Part shown: piece after piece, positions 25,502 through 31,286 of the stretch | Position numbering within the stretch: position 1 is the stretch's first letter | How the letters are laid out: every line of letters starts with the position of its first letter | Source of the DNA: a virus | DNA length: 42,081 nucleotides | IMG/VR virus record: IMGVR_UViG_3300030107_002430 | Location: 1-42,081 of that record | Reading direction: 5' to 3' (one strand) | Position numbers and translations under genes: made by a program | Notes under the pieces: model-generated | Seen by the model: the letters and a program-made list of their open reading frames with translations, nothing else | Told to the model about the DNA's origin: nothing | Databases searched by the model: none

Positions 25502-25746
25502 TATTCCTCCTTTGCCTCAAGCATAATATCTTGCTCTAAAAGTGGTAATCCTTCACCACATTCATCGCAATAGTATGCTTCTTGTACGTTATTTTCTGGT
25601 TCTGGTGGTTGATATACTGCATTATGCTCATAGCATTCAAAGACACAATGTTCTTTGCAATCTGGGCATACTTTCATATCACTATAAGATGCATCTCCAA
25701 AAGGGGACACATCTTCTGCACCACAACAGTTACTTATTAATGGCAT
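25501..25746 (-). CDS. zinc-ribbon protein, 81 residues
   Basis: Three Cys-rich knots: NCCGAE (with the Ser-Asn-Cys-Cys-Gly-Ala start typical of small zinc ribbons), VCPDCKEHC-x(3)-C and YYCDECGEGLP. The protein could bind two zinc ions. It is followed at once by the DUF932 gene (stop and start share a base), and overlaps the 67-residue gene upstream by 17 nt. Likely a nucleic-acid or protein adaptor; function unknown. Confidence 0.65.
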   Translation of the reverse strand: MPLISNCCGAEDVSPFGDASYSDMKVCPDCKEHCVFECYEHNAVYQPPEPENNVQEAYYCDECGEGLPLLEQDIMLEAKEE

Positions 25747-25933
25747 CTTTTTCTCCTTCGAAAAACATTTGTTGAACTTCTAATGTCACAGATAATAGTT
25801 TTTTGATCTGTATTCTTTCGTCTTCAGTATAATAGCTTTGTTCTATTGCACTAGAAGCTCTTTTTAATACTGATACCAGCGTATTTATTTCTCTAGCATT
25901 ATCAAATGATATTGCTCTTATTTTTTTACTCAT
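25730..25933 (-). CDS. hypothetical helical protein, 67 residues
   Basis: Begins MSKKIRAISFDNAREINTL; predicted two-helix protein with a central SYYTEDERIQIKKLL segment. The ATG overlaps the upstream stop region and the C-terminal part overlaps the zinc-ribbon gene. No family recognised. Confidence 0.5.
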   Translation of the reverse strand: MSKKIRAISFDNAREINTLVSVLKRASSAIEQSYYTEDERIQIKKLLSVTLEVQQMFFEGEKDAINK

Positions 25934-26102
25934 GTTCTTGTTGATAACTAGCTACTTCTTCATCAACCATTCCTCTAAGTATTGATATATCGTTACTTAG
26001 CTCTTTTGCGTATTTTACACTAAATGGTTTACCTGAACCTAAACTATCTAAAAATTTCTGTATTTTAATAAATAGTTCACGTGTTGAAGATATATTTTTC
26101 AT
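25926..26102 (-). CDS. hypothetical helical protein, 58 residues
   Basis: ATG with AAAGGAG 8 nt upstream, first gene after the terminator-like hairpin at 26121-26187. Sequence MKNISSTRELFIKIQKFLDS... is helical and overlaps the next gene by 8 nt. Function unknown. Confidence 0.6.
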   Translation of the reverse strand: MKNISSTRELFIKIQKFLDSLGSGKPFSVKYAKELSNDISILRGMVDEEVASYQQEHE

Positions 26103-26120
26103 GTTAACTCCTTTGTTTTA

Positions 26121-26187
26121 CTCGCAGGGGAAGAGGTCGAAAACAGAAAACCTCTTAACTGTTTAATCTAGTGTCTTCCCCGTTGAG
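26121..26187 (-). terminator. terminator-like element with two alternative hairpins
   Basis: GGGGAAGA / TCTTCCCC (26127-26134 with 26174-26181), flanked by ACTC / GAGT, closes the spacer. An alternative stem AAGAGGT / ACCTCTT uses the same AAGA bases, so the two cannot form together. It directly follows the stop of the 102-residue gene at 26188. Confidence 0.5.
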
Positions 26188-26496
26188 TTATTTTTCAACT
26201 ATCTCATGTTCCATACTAGGGAACCCAAGATTACACTTTTCTACTACAGACTTAGCTATATCTAGTGTTTTAAATGTACCCATACTTCTTTCATAGAATG
26301 TTGGGATCACTTCTGTTAGCTCTTTTTTGTCTTGTATTTTAGAATAGTATGTTATTTTTTGACCTTTATAGTATCCTGTGTCGTTTTCTTTATCAATATC
26401 AGCGTAAACTTCTTCCCATGTTCGTTTATATAGGTCACTTTTCCAAATCCGTGTTTTTGCATCAGTCTTTGACTTTTGTATCACTTGAAACATCAT
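26188..26496 (-). CDS. hypothetical protein, 102 residues
   Basis: AAGG 5 to 8 nt before ATGATG; overlaps the upstream gene by 35 nt. Basic N-terminal half (KSDLYKRTWEEVYADID) and a helical end (LDIAKSVVEKCNLGFPSMEH). The pattern may be a small alpha/beta fold. No family recognised. Confidence 0.55.
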   Translation of the reverse strand: MMFQVIQKSKTDAKTRIWKSDLYKRTWEEVYADIDKENDTGYYKGQKITYYSKIQDKKELTEVIPTFYERSMGTFKTLDIAKSVVEKCNLGFPSMEHEIVEK

Positions 26497-26770
26497 CAGC
26501 CTTTATCTTTTTTGTTATAATTACCTCAGTAACACCAAAGTTATCCATTGTTGTTAACAATCTAGATAATTGTGCAGCTGATTGATTCTTATGCTCTACC
26601 ATAGTAGCTCCGTTAACAAGTATTTCTATATTATATCTATCGATACTTGTTATTCTATCTGTGATACGTTGTGTAGTACTACCTGCAAAACGGATTACAT
26701 TGTTTAATGCAAAAGCAACATAACCTAATGTTTTACTAAGTTGTCCCACAAATGACAGTTTATTCATCAT
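26462..26770 (-). CDS. hypothetical protein, 102 residues
   Basis: Starts at ATGATG overlapping the upstream stop by 4 nt. The first third is moderately hydrophobic (LSFVGQLSKTLGYVAFALNN), then beta strands (YNIEILVNGATMV) and an Ala/Leu helix. No family recognised. It may associate with the membrane, but no clear span is seen. Confidence 0.55.
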   Translation of the reverse strand: MMNKLSFVGQLSKTLGYVAFALNNVIRFAGSTTQRITDRITSIDRYNIEILVNGATMVEHKNQSAAQLSRLLTTMDNFGVTEVIITKKIKADDVSSDTKVKD

Positions 26771-27051
26771 GTCATCCTTTCATTAACCTGATTTTCAATA
26801 TTTGTTTCAATATCTGATTCAATTTGTCTTAATTCATCAGGTGTAATAGTATATTCAAAATGGTCTGCTACCAAATTTTGTTCCATTGGTTTACCTTTAT
26901 CTGCATGTTCTTCAAAACACGCAGGACAATACAGAACATCTTGAATTTTGTTTTTTGATTCCCCCAGTACATCATCCTGAGGCTGTGTGTAATCCCGATA
27001 TGATACTTCTTGGTGTTGTAAAGTTATATCGGGATGATAATAACATTTCAT
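26767..27051 (-). CDS. putative zinc-binding protein, 94 residues
   Basis: The frame could start at 27063, but GGAG lies inside that extension, 6 nt before the ATG at 27051, so the shorter form (MKCYYHPDI...) is chosen. It has an N-terminal CYYHPD and a CPACFEEHADKG motif, which together suggest one zinc site, then an acidic helical C-terminus. First gene after the box at 27074-27094. Function unknown. Confidence 0.55.
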   Translation of the reverse strand: MKCYYHPDITLQHQEVSYRDYTQPQDDVLGESKNKIQDVLYCPACFEEHADKGKPMEQNLVADHFEYTITPDELRQIESDIETNIENQVNERMT

Positions 27052-27073
27052 ATACAACTCCATAGCTTTGTTA

Positions 27074-27094
27074 GAATGCAGAAATAGAGGAAGC
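27074..27094 (-). promoter_or_regulatory. conserved leftward box, copy G
   Basis: Minus strand reads CTTCCTCTATTTCTGCATT, followed by the leader of the 94-residue gene. It is nearly the same as the copy at 28233-28253 and preceded by a small hairpin (GGTTTTAACC). Confidence 0.45.
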
Positions 27095-27191
27095 AGGTTT
27101 TAACCATATCGAAGGAGTTGATAATTGAAAAAAAACCCACTTCCCCTATATATTAATTTAACTCTAAAAAAAATAACTATCAATAAATCTT
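27095..27191. other. AT-rich spacer with possible rightward promoter
   Basis: No gene seen. On the plus strand TTGAAA (27125-27130) and TATATT (27149-27154) are 18 nt apart, a plausible sigma70-like promoter pointing at the stem array that follows. The T8 run on the minus strand could end a leftward transcript. Low certainty. Confidence 0.25.
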
Positions 27192-27697
27192 CTGGGATGT
27201 TCGTGGTGACGGGATCTCAATATCCACGTTTCGGTAAGTCTCAACTCTTACACTCGCCTAGTCCATCCCAGCGTCTGTTATAACGATTTGTGCAGATGTG
27301 CTGTTGCCCCACGCTGGTATTGTAACAGCTTTTACGTGACACTTGTGGTTCTAAACATCTGCACTTATATAGCTTATCATTTAATCTTAACTGTATACGC
27401 TCATGTTGAATACAATCTATGAGTCGCAGGAGATATGATAGGCTATTATATTGTCAAACACACTGTTTTTATAATAAGCATACTTATTACCTGCTCATTT
27501 GACAAATTTACACTAGCTCACAACCCTTAGTCGGCGTGTTCGAACTTTGCTTGTTAATGTAAGCTAGTGTATAGATAATAGGGTAGACCACGCTTTGTAT
27601 TGCAGTAATTAATTACAGTACAATGAGCGATTGTTATCAGTCTCATCCAGATGAGTTTCTCCTGTAACGATGGTGGTTTTAGACGCAACTACCCTAT
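27192..27697 (+). ncRNA. tandem array of six closed stem domains, candidate large structured RNA
   Basis: No gene fits this 500-nt stretch, but six closed domains lie end to end: 27192-27271 (8 bp), 27290-27364 (10 bp, inner GCTGTT/AACAGC), 27369-27446 (12 bp, one T-G pair), 27451-27505 (8 bp, inner TAATAAG/CTTATTA), 27509-27571 (10 bp) and 27578-27697 (9 bp, several inner stems). Gaps are mostly 3-6 nt. T-G and G-T pairs in the third domain favour a plus-strand RNA, opposite to the flanking genes. Lengths resemble tRNAs but no T-arm or anticodon arm fits. An ornate phage RNA of GOLLD/ROOL type is one possibility; cruciform DNA is another. Confidence 0.5.
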
Positions 27698-27987
27698 GTA
27701 TTGTATATTTTTCTATAACAAGATATACATAATTCAGAATCTTTAGCTTGTGCAAATCCGTCACCGCATTTTACACAAGAAAATCTATGTGGATTGTTTT
27801 TTCTTCTTGTTGTTTCTTCTAGTTGTATAGCAAATGCTGTTACATATACTAGAGAGTCAAGTAGTTCTTCAACTGTTTCTTTGAGCCAGTTTCTTCCATC
27901 ATGGACATTTAGATCGTCAGGATATTCTTTTTTACCATGCTCAAGTCTTTCTTCGATTCTTTTGATTATTTGTTTGTTGTAAGTCAT
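27694..27987 (-). CDS. MazG-like nucleotide pyrophosphohydrolase fused to a zinc ribbon
   Basis: 97 residues. The N-terminal part (residues 8-60: RIEERLEHGKKEYPDDL, NWLKETVEELLDSLVYVTAF) matches the all-alpha NTP pyrophosphohydrolase fold with its E-x-x-E-L-L-D metal site. The C-terminal part has CVKC and CISC (C71, C74, C87, C90), a zinc ribbon. Family enzymes hydrolyse (d)NTPs to monophosphates, adjusting nucleotide pools. The stop codon overlaps the last stem of the RNA array. It is the only gene between two structured gene-free stretches. Confidence 0.65.
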   Translation of the reverse strand: MTYNKQIIKRIEERLEHGKKEYPDDLNVHDGRNWLKETVEELLDSLVYVTAFAIQLEETTRRKNNPHRFSCVKCGDGFAQAKDSELCISCYRKIYNT

Positions 27988-28020
27988 TTAATTGTTCCTT
28001 TAGTTGTACAGAGTTAATGA

Positions 28021-28202
28021 CAGGACTCTAACGATTGGGTTCGTCAACCCACCTGCATAAGAATGATGGTATTAAGCCTGTTAGCTTTTATTCCATTCTT
28101 CACAACTTAACTAGCACACCTTACTCATTCGAGCATCGATGATTTGTTACAGACACCATAGTCCGTCTAGTTATTGTGGTCTTTATGTCCAGCTTATGAC
28201 AT
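28021..28202. ncRNA. second chain of closed stems, candidate structured RNA
   Basis: Gene-free. Stems in order: CAGG/CCTG around the strong hairpin TGGGTT-CGTC-AACCCA (28036-28051); AAGAATG/CATTCTT (28059-28065 with 28094-28100); TAACTAG/CTAGTTA (28108-28114 with 28167-28173); ATGTC/GACAT (28185-28202). Same back-to-back layout as the larger array across the MazG-like gene. Strand not resolved. Confidence 0.4.
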
Positions 28203-28232
28203 TATTCAGACTCACATTGACTCTATACAAAT

Positions 28233-28284
28233 TTAATGCAAAAATAGAGGAAGAAGTTTAACTAAGTATAGTTAAACACTTCTT
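28233..28284 (-). promoter_or_regulatory. hairpin plus conserved leftward box, copy F
   Basis: A 14-bp hairpin with a 2-nt bulge (28251-28264 with 28269-28284, loop AGTA) is followed on the minus strand by TTCCTCTATTTTTGCATTAA. This is the hairpin-box order seen upstream of the other leftward small genes. It may drive transcription into the 28.0-28.2 kb stems. Confidence 0.5.
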
Positions 28285-28420
28285 GTTATTAAGTTCCCGT
28301 AGCAAAGGGGGAAACTATGTTGTGTTGAATTAACTATATTAACGAGAGTCCGAAGGACTCACATTCTTTTAATGAGTCTGGGGACACCATAAATGATGCC
28401 CCCAAGATTACTAGTCTGAA
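28285..28420 (-). terminator. cluster of hairpins downstream of the 108-residue gene
   Basis: GGGGACACCA / TGATGCCCCC (28380-28389 with 28394-28403) becomes a 10-bp stem with G-U pairs only in minus-strand RNA, fitting a terminator for the leftward gene. Next come GAGTCC-GAA-GGACTC (28346-28360) and a GTTCCC / GGGAAAC stem near 28290-28316. No coding sequence seen. Confidence 0.55.
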
Positions 28421-28747
28421 CTAGCTATTAGAAACGGCTGGTAAGCGTCTCCGAACCATGTAGCGAACTACATCGTCTTTACACTCATGAGCCGTATCAG
28501 CGTCTAAACGACACTTTAACTCCGATAGCTCCTCAACTGTCTCATTAAACTCATTAACGTCACACTCGGAAGTGCGAACGAACATATTAACTATCCAATC
28601 TGCATCAGATGTGTTAATATCTTCTACGCTAATAGATTCATTGATCCAGTCTCCAGATTCAGTTTTCTTACTTCTACCAAACCAGATGTTTGATGGTGTA
28701 AGTCCCTCAAAATATGAAGCAATTGCTTTCTTTAGTTTTATAGTCAT
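28421..28747 (-). CDS. hypothetical acidic protein, 108 residues
   Basis: AGGAG 8 nt before the ATG; follows box copy E. Acidic, with a DINTSDADWIVNMFVRTSECD segment and a basic C-terminus (VVRYMVRRRLPAVSN). No family recognised. As a single-gene unit with its own promoter-like box and terminator, it is a candidate early host-takeover factor. Confidence 0.6.
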   Translation of the reverse strand: MTIKLKKAIASYFEGLTPSNIWFGRSKKTESGDWINESISVEDINTSDADWIVNMFVRTSECDVNEFNETVEELSELKCRLDADTAHECKDDVVRYMVRRRLPAVSNS

Positions 28748-28788
28748 AACTATAACTCCTGTGTTAGGGTTTGATATAGCGTGGTTGC

Positions 28789-28827
28789 TATACCAGAAAT
28801 AAAGGAAGCAGTCGTAAGACTGCCTTT
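28789..28827 (-). promoter_or_regulatory. terminator hairpin plus conserved box, copy E
   Basis: GCAGTC-GTAA-GACTGC with flanking AAAG/CTTT (28801-28827), followed on the minus strand by TTCCTTTATTTCTGGTATA. TGGTATA resembles an extended -10 element. The 19 nt are identical to copy D. Confidence 0.6.
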
Positions 28828-28843
28828 AGTAATGTTTAACGAC

Positions 28844-28863
28844 CCCCCGCTGTGTGCGAGGGG
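28844..28863 (-). terminator. hairpin after the 46-residue gene
   Basis: CCCC-CGC / GCG-A-GGGG stem with TGTGT loop, 16 nt beyond the stop at 28880. Confidence 0.5.
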
Positions 28864-28879
28864 CAATTAATGAGAAATC

Positions 28880-29020
28880 TCAGTCTCTTATATTCTCAAG
28901 TGCTCTTTCGTGAGCTAGCATCTGGGTAGGATAATCTATTCTATCAATAGATACAATAGAACCAAACTCCGTAACGAAGTTCCAGAAGCTATCTGTTACA
29001 GAATGTAGCTGAACAGTCAT
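28880..29020 (-). CDS. small hypothetical protein, 46 residues
   Basis: ATG with AGGAG 7 nt upstream. Product MTVQLHSVTDSFWNFVTEFG... has an aromatic amphipathic start and a helical end (QMLAHERALENIRD). It is a single-gene unit between box copies D and E. Function unknown. Confidence 0.6.
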   Translation of the reverse strand: MTVQLHSVTDSFWNFVTEFGSIVSIDRIDYPTQMLAHERALENIRD

Positions 29021-29052
29021 ATCAAACTCCTATGGTTAACTAGTTAACAAAA

Positions 29053-29106
29053 TATACCAGAAATAAAGGAAAAAGCTAGGGCTGGAATACACCAGCTCTA
29101 GCTTTT
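29053..29106 (-). promoter_or_regulatory. strong terminator plus conserved box, copy D
   Basis: A long stem AAAAGCTAG-G-GCTGG / CCAGC-T-CTAGCTTTT (29071-29085 with 29092-29106) ends in a T run on the minus strand, then TTCCTTTATTTCTGGTATA and the leader of the 46-residue gene. The stem begins 3 nt from the stop of the 50-residue gene. Confidence 0.7.
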
Positions 29107-29108
29107 AG

Positions 29109-29261
29109 TTACTTTTTTATGTGTTTAGTCACAGATGTTCTGAAAGGTTGCCCTTTACGATTCTTTTTATTAGGAACAGTAGTTTGAACAACAACCATTT
29201 TCATTTTATCATTAGAAGAGATTACTTTAGTTACAGTATTATTTTTCTTTTCTTTAGACAT
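29109..29261 (-). CDS. small basic protein, 50 residues
   Basis: GGAGG 4 nt before the ATG. Lys/Asn-rich (MSKEKKNNTVTKVISSNDKM..., KKNRKGQPFRTSVTKHIKK) with a central beta strand MKMVVVQTTV. Its charge suggests nucleic-acid or acidic-protein binding. A single-gene unit with its own terminator. Function unknown. Confidence 0.65.
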   Translation of the reverse strand: MSKEKKNNTVTKVISSNDKMKMVVVQTTVPNKKNRKGQPFRTSVTKHIKK

Positions 29262-29280
29262 ATGTCCTCCATGTTAGTTA

Positions 29281-29327
29281 AATATTATCACAGATAAAGG
29301 AAGAGGCTAGTACTAGTACTAGCCTCT
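29281..29327 (-). promoter_or_regulatory. 26-bp perfect palindrome plus conserved box, copy C
   Basis: 29302-29327 is a perfect palindrome centred on CTAG-type bases (arms AGAGGCTAGTACT). On the minus strand it is followed by TTCCTTTATCTGTGATAATAT and a GGAGG start. TGATAATAT fits an extended -10. Confidence 0.65.
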
Positions 29328-29336
29328 ATTAACATA

Positions 29337-29525
29337 TTACACGTCACAAACAGGACATCCGTCATGATGCTCATGCAATGGCTCTGTGCAATTAGCACGT
29401 TTGCCAACTTCTATACAGGTATCAACACCTGCTTTGGCATACGTGAATGCAGTTTTACAAGCCATTGCTGTAATTACGGCACTACCTACGAGAAAATATC
29501 CAGTATTTTGAATATGCTTATTCAT
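29337..29525 (-). CDS. small membrane protein with His/Cys tail, 62 residues
   Basis: The open frame extends up to 29570 through the terminator and box; the ATG at 29525 with AGGAG 6 nt before it is chosen. Residues 9-30 (GYFLVGSAVITAMACKTAFT) are one likely membrane span. The tail has EHHDGCPVC and other Cys residues that may bind metal. A short phage membrane protein expressed as a single-gene unit, perhaps for superinfection exclusion or membrane takeover; not proven. Confidence 0.6.
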   Translation of the reverse strand: MNKHIQNTGYFLVGSAVITAMACKTAFTYAKAGVDTCIEVGKRANCTEPLHEHHDGCPVCDV

Positions 29526-29551
29526 AAGAACTCCTAAGTTAGTTATTAATA

Positions 29552-29595
29552 ACACAAATAAAGGAAGCACCTAGTAGCTAGTGCTACTAGGTGCT
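29552..29595 (-). promoter_or_regulatory. terminator hairpin plus conserved box, copy B
   Basis: Perfect 13-bp stem AGCACCTAGTAGC / GCTACTAGGTGCT (29566-29578 with 29583-29595), TAGT loop, then on the minus strand TTCCTTTATTTGTGTTATTA. Confidence 0.65.
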
Positions 29596-29600
29596 ATTGA

Positions 29601-29783
29601 TTATTTAGGTGCTTTTTTATTGATTACATCTTTTACTTGAGAATATGTATCTTTGATGAACTTCTTATCTTCTGGTATGCTGTCTACAACATACTTACCA
29701 GCTTTATAAGAAACATATCCTACTGTAGCAACTGTACCTATAGCAATGTACATTGCATCTTTCATAACACTTTTTATACCCAT
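29601..29783 (-). CDS. small membrane protein, 60 residues
   Basis: AGGAG 7 nt before the ATG. Residues 8-28 (DAMYIAIGTVATVGYVSYKA) form one weak membrane span, followed by a charged tail (EDKKFIKDTYSQVKDVINKK). It is the first gene of the leftward arm, next to the divergent region, so it should be among the earliest expressed. Function unknown. Confidence 0.6.
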   Translation of the reverse strand: MGIKSVMKDAMYIAIGTVATVGYVSYKAGKYVVDSIPEDKKFIKDTYSQVKDVINKKAPK

Positions 29784-29811
29784 GAGAAACTCCTGTAATT
29801 AAGTTAACTAT

Positions 29812-29861
29812 TATATCAGAGATAAAGGAAATACATACCAAGTACTTAGTACTTGCGTATG
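29812..29861 (-). promoter_or_regulatory. hairpin plus conserved box, copy A (best promoter match)
   Basis: CATAC-CAAGTACT / AGTACTTG-C-GTATG stem (29834-29861), then on the minus strand TTCCTTTATCTCTGATATAAT. TGATATAAT is a perfect extended -10. The start of transcription would fall about 25 nt before the 60-residue gene's ATG. Confidence 0.65.
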
Positions 29862-30155
29862 GATTAGTAATAGATTAGTATAGATACGAGACTCAACGAG
29901 AAGTGAGAGTCGAGTATATGTTGCGAGTGGACACAGGCTGTGCGAAGCACAGGGGCAGGTGTCCCTCTGCAACAAGGGGCGGGTGAATGATATCGGGTTA
30001 AGTTAACTTAGTAACTTGCGAAGCCTCAACTAAGTTAACTTAACTCAACGAGTTCATTCAACTCAACGTAGTTTGCCCCTTGCACCCTTGAAACAAGGGG
30101 GTACGGTAACGTAGAAACCTCTCACACGCATTCTACAACTAATTTCTAAAAGAGT
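29862..30155. other. divergent intergenic region with nested inverted repeats
   Basis: Separates the leftward and rightward arms and holds no gene. Features: GACTC/GAGTC (29890-29911); a long hairpin at 29920-29973 (GTTGC...GCAAC, GGACAC/GTGTCC, CTGTGC-GAA-GCACAG); CAAGGGGC/GCCCCTTG (29973-29980 with 30075-30082), enclosing TGAATGA/TCATTCA (29984-30060) and a perfect 15-bp repeat GTTAAGTTAACTTAG / CTAAGTTAACTTAAC (29997-30011 with 30030-30044); and CCCTTG-AAA-CAAGGG (30085-30099). Candidate replication origin, regulator-binding site or structured RNA. Confidence 0.55.
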
Positions 30156-30428
30156 ATGTGGAACAAACTTGTTGATTTAATCGTTTGTATAATAGTACCT
30201 ATACCCTTTAACTTAAAGCAATGCATGAAGTCAAAAAGAATCTACGAGATATTTAATATGTTCACAGGTGAGTGGGAGCCTAAAGAAATGACAGAGGAGG
30301 AGTTTCAAGAGATTCAACGCAGCATGGACTCTCAATCAGACATATTAGACGCAGAATACAGGATCATTACTAAAATAATATCCCAGAAAATGGGTATTTA
30401 CGAAGCACCTGAAGGGAGTATGGATTAA
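30156..30428 (+). CDS. hypothetical protein, 90 residues
   Basis: First gene of the rightward packaging arm. A hydrophobic start (LVDLIVCIIVPIPF) could be a membrane anchor or a buried helix, followed by an acidic, helical body (GEWEPKEMTEEEFQEIQRSM). No ribosome site stands out. Not recognised; may be packaging-related by position. Confidence 0.5.
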   Translation: MWNKLVDLIVCIIVPIPFNLKQCMKSKRIYEIFNMFTGEWEPKEMTEEEFQEIQRSMDSQSDILDAEYRIITKIISQKMGIYEAPEGSMD

Positions 30429-30430
30429 AG

Positions 30431-30505
30431 TACTAGTTATATATATAATATACTAGTACTAGTATCGGTAACTAGTACTTCTATAGGTAACTAGTACTCT
30501 AGTAC
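30431..30505. repeat. cluster of ACTAGT palindromes and GGTAACTAGTACT direct repeats
   Basis: Five ACTAGT palindromes (30432, 30452, 30458, 30471 and 30490) lie in 65 nt, and the 13-mer GGTAACTAGTACT occurs twice (30467 and 30486), 19 bp apart. It is just before the putative small terminase gene. Possible terminase recognition (pac) site or operator. Confidence 0.55.
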
Positions 30506-30506
30506 T

Positions 30507-31286
30507 ATGATAGAAATTAAAAGAAGAATAAAAAATAAAACAGCAATGTATCCTATCTATACAAAAGCTGAAGCAGATAAGAAAAAGCTGAAATATCTTT
30601 ATTGGAAAGAGTGTGACACGGGTGATTGGGGCATAACAGACGATGACTATGTGTCAGAATGCATATCACGTAGTGATTATACGGATAGGAACGGAAATAC
30701 ACGTACATTTGTAAAGCTGACGTGTGGGGTTGGCTGGTGTTCTTCATTTTCTTCTATAAAATTTGAAACGAATCACGCATATAATGTGTATTCTAAGACA
30801 AATCCAGCAAAAGGCTGGGAAGAACAGGAAGCTGGTACAACCAGAGCCAAAAATACAGTAAATGCCTACGCTAATATGCTATTATCAGGGGACAAGGTGG
30901 ATTTTTCTGCTCTAGGCAACATATATCGCCCAGATCAAAAGATACCTGAAGCAACAGTACGTAGGTTTTTAAAACAAAAGGTAGCAAAACGCATGGTAGA
31001 AGAAAAATTAAAAGATTTACTAGCTGGAAAGAGCGTAAATAAGGAATTTGCCGTAGATAACTTGTTACGTGCCTTGCATATGGCAGAAAATAAAGGCGAT
31101 GTAAACAATTTCTTAAAGGCAAATGACCAAATAATGGATTTATTAGAAATGAAGCCTAGTAAAAAGATTACAACGGATACAGTTCAAATAGATTTGACAA
31201 AGCAAATAGCAGATACTATAGCAACTGAGGAAAAGAAGCTATTAGTACAAAGAAAAGAGGAAACAAACGAACAAGATGCTACATGA
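30507..31286 (+). CDS. putative terminase small subunit
   Basis: 259 residues directly before the large terminase cluster. Residues 1-30 are very basic (IKRRIKNKTA). Residues 90-110 are followed by VNAYANMLLSG, VRRFLKQKVAKRMVEEKL and the helical stretch VDNLLRALHMAENKGDVNNF, LKANDQIMDLLEMKP, which resembles the oligomerisation part of small terminases. Its task would be to bind the packaging site and recruit the large subunit. No diagnostic helix-turn-helix is obvious, so assignment rests on position and pattern. Confidence 0.55.
   Translation: MIEIKRRIKNKTAMYPIYTKAEADKKKLKYLYWKECDTGDWGITDDDYVSECISRSDYTDRNGNTRTFVKLTCGVGWCSSFSSIKFETNHAYNVYSKTNPAKGWEEQEAGTTRAKNTVNAYANMLLSGDKVDFSALGNIYRPDQKIPEATVRRFLKQKVAKRMVEEKLKDLLAGKSVNKEFAVDNLLRALHMAENKGDVNNFLKANDQIMDLLEMKPSKKITTDTVQIDLTKQIADTIATEEKKLLVQRKEETNEQDAT

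Noticed and set aside
27192-27697. Run of tRNA genes
   Set aside because: Several domains are tRNA-sized with 7-10 bp closing stems, but none has a T-arm of the GTTCRA type, a good anticodon arm or a D-arm on either strand.
29337-29570. Longer 77-residue form of the small membrane protein
   Set aside because: The extra 15 residues translate the terminator and box; the ATG at 29525 has AGGAG at correct spacing.
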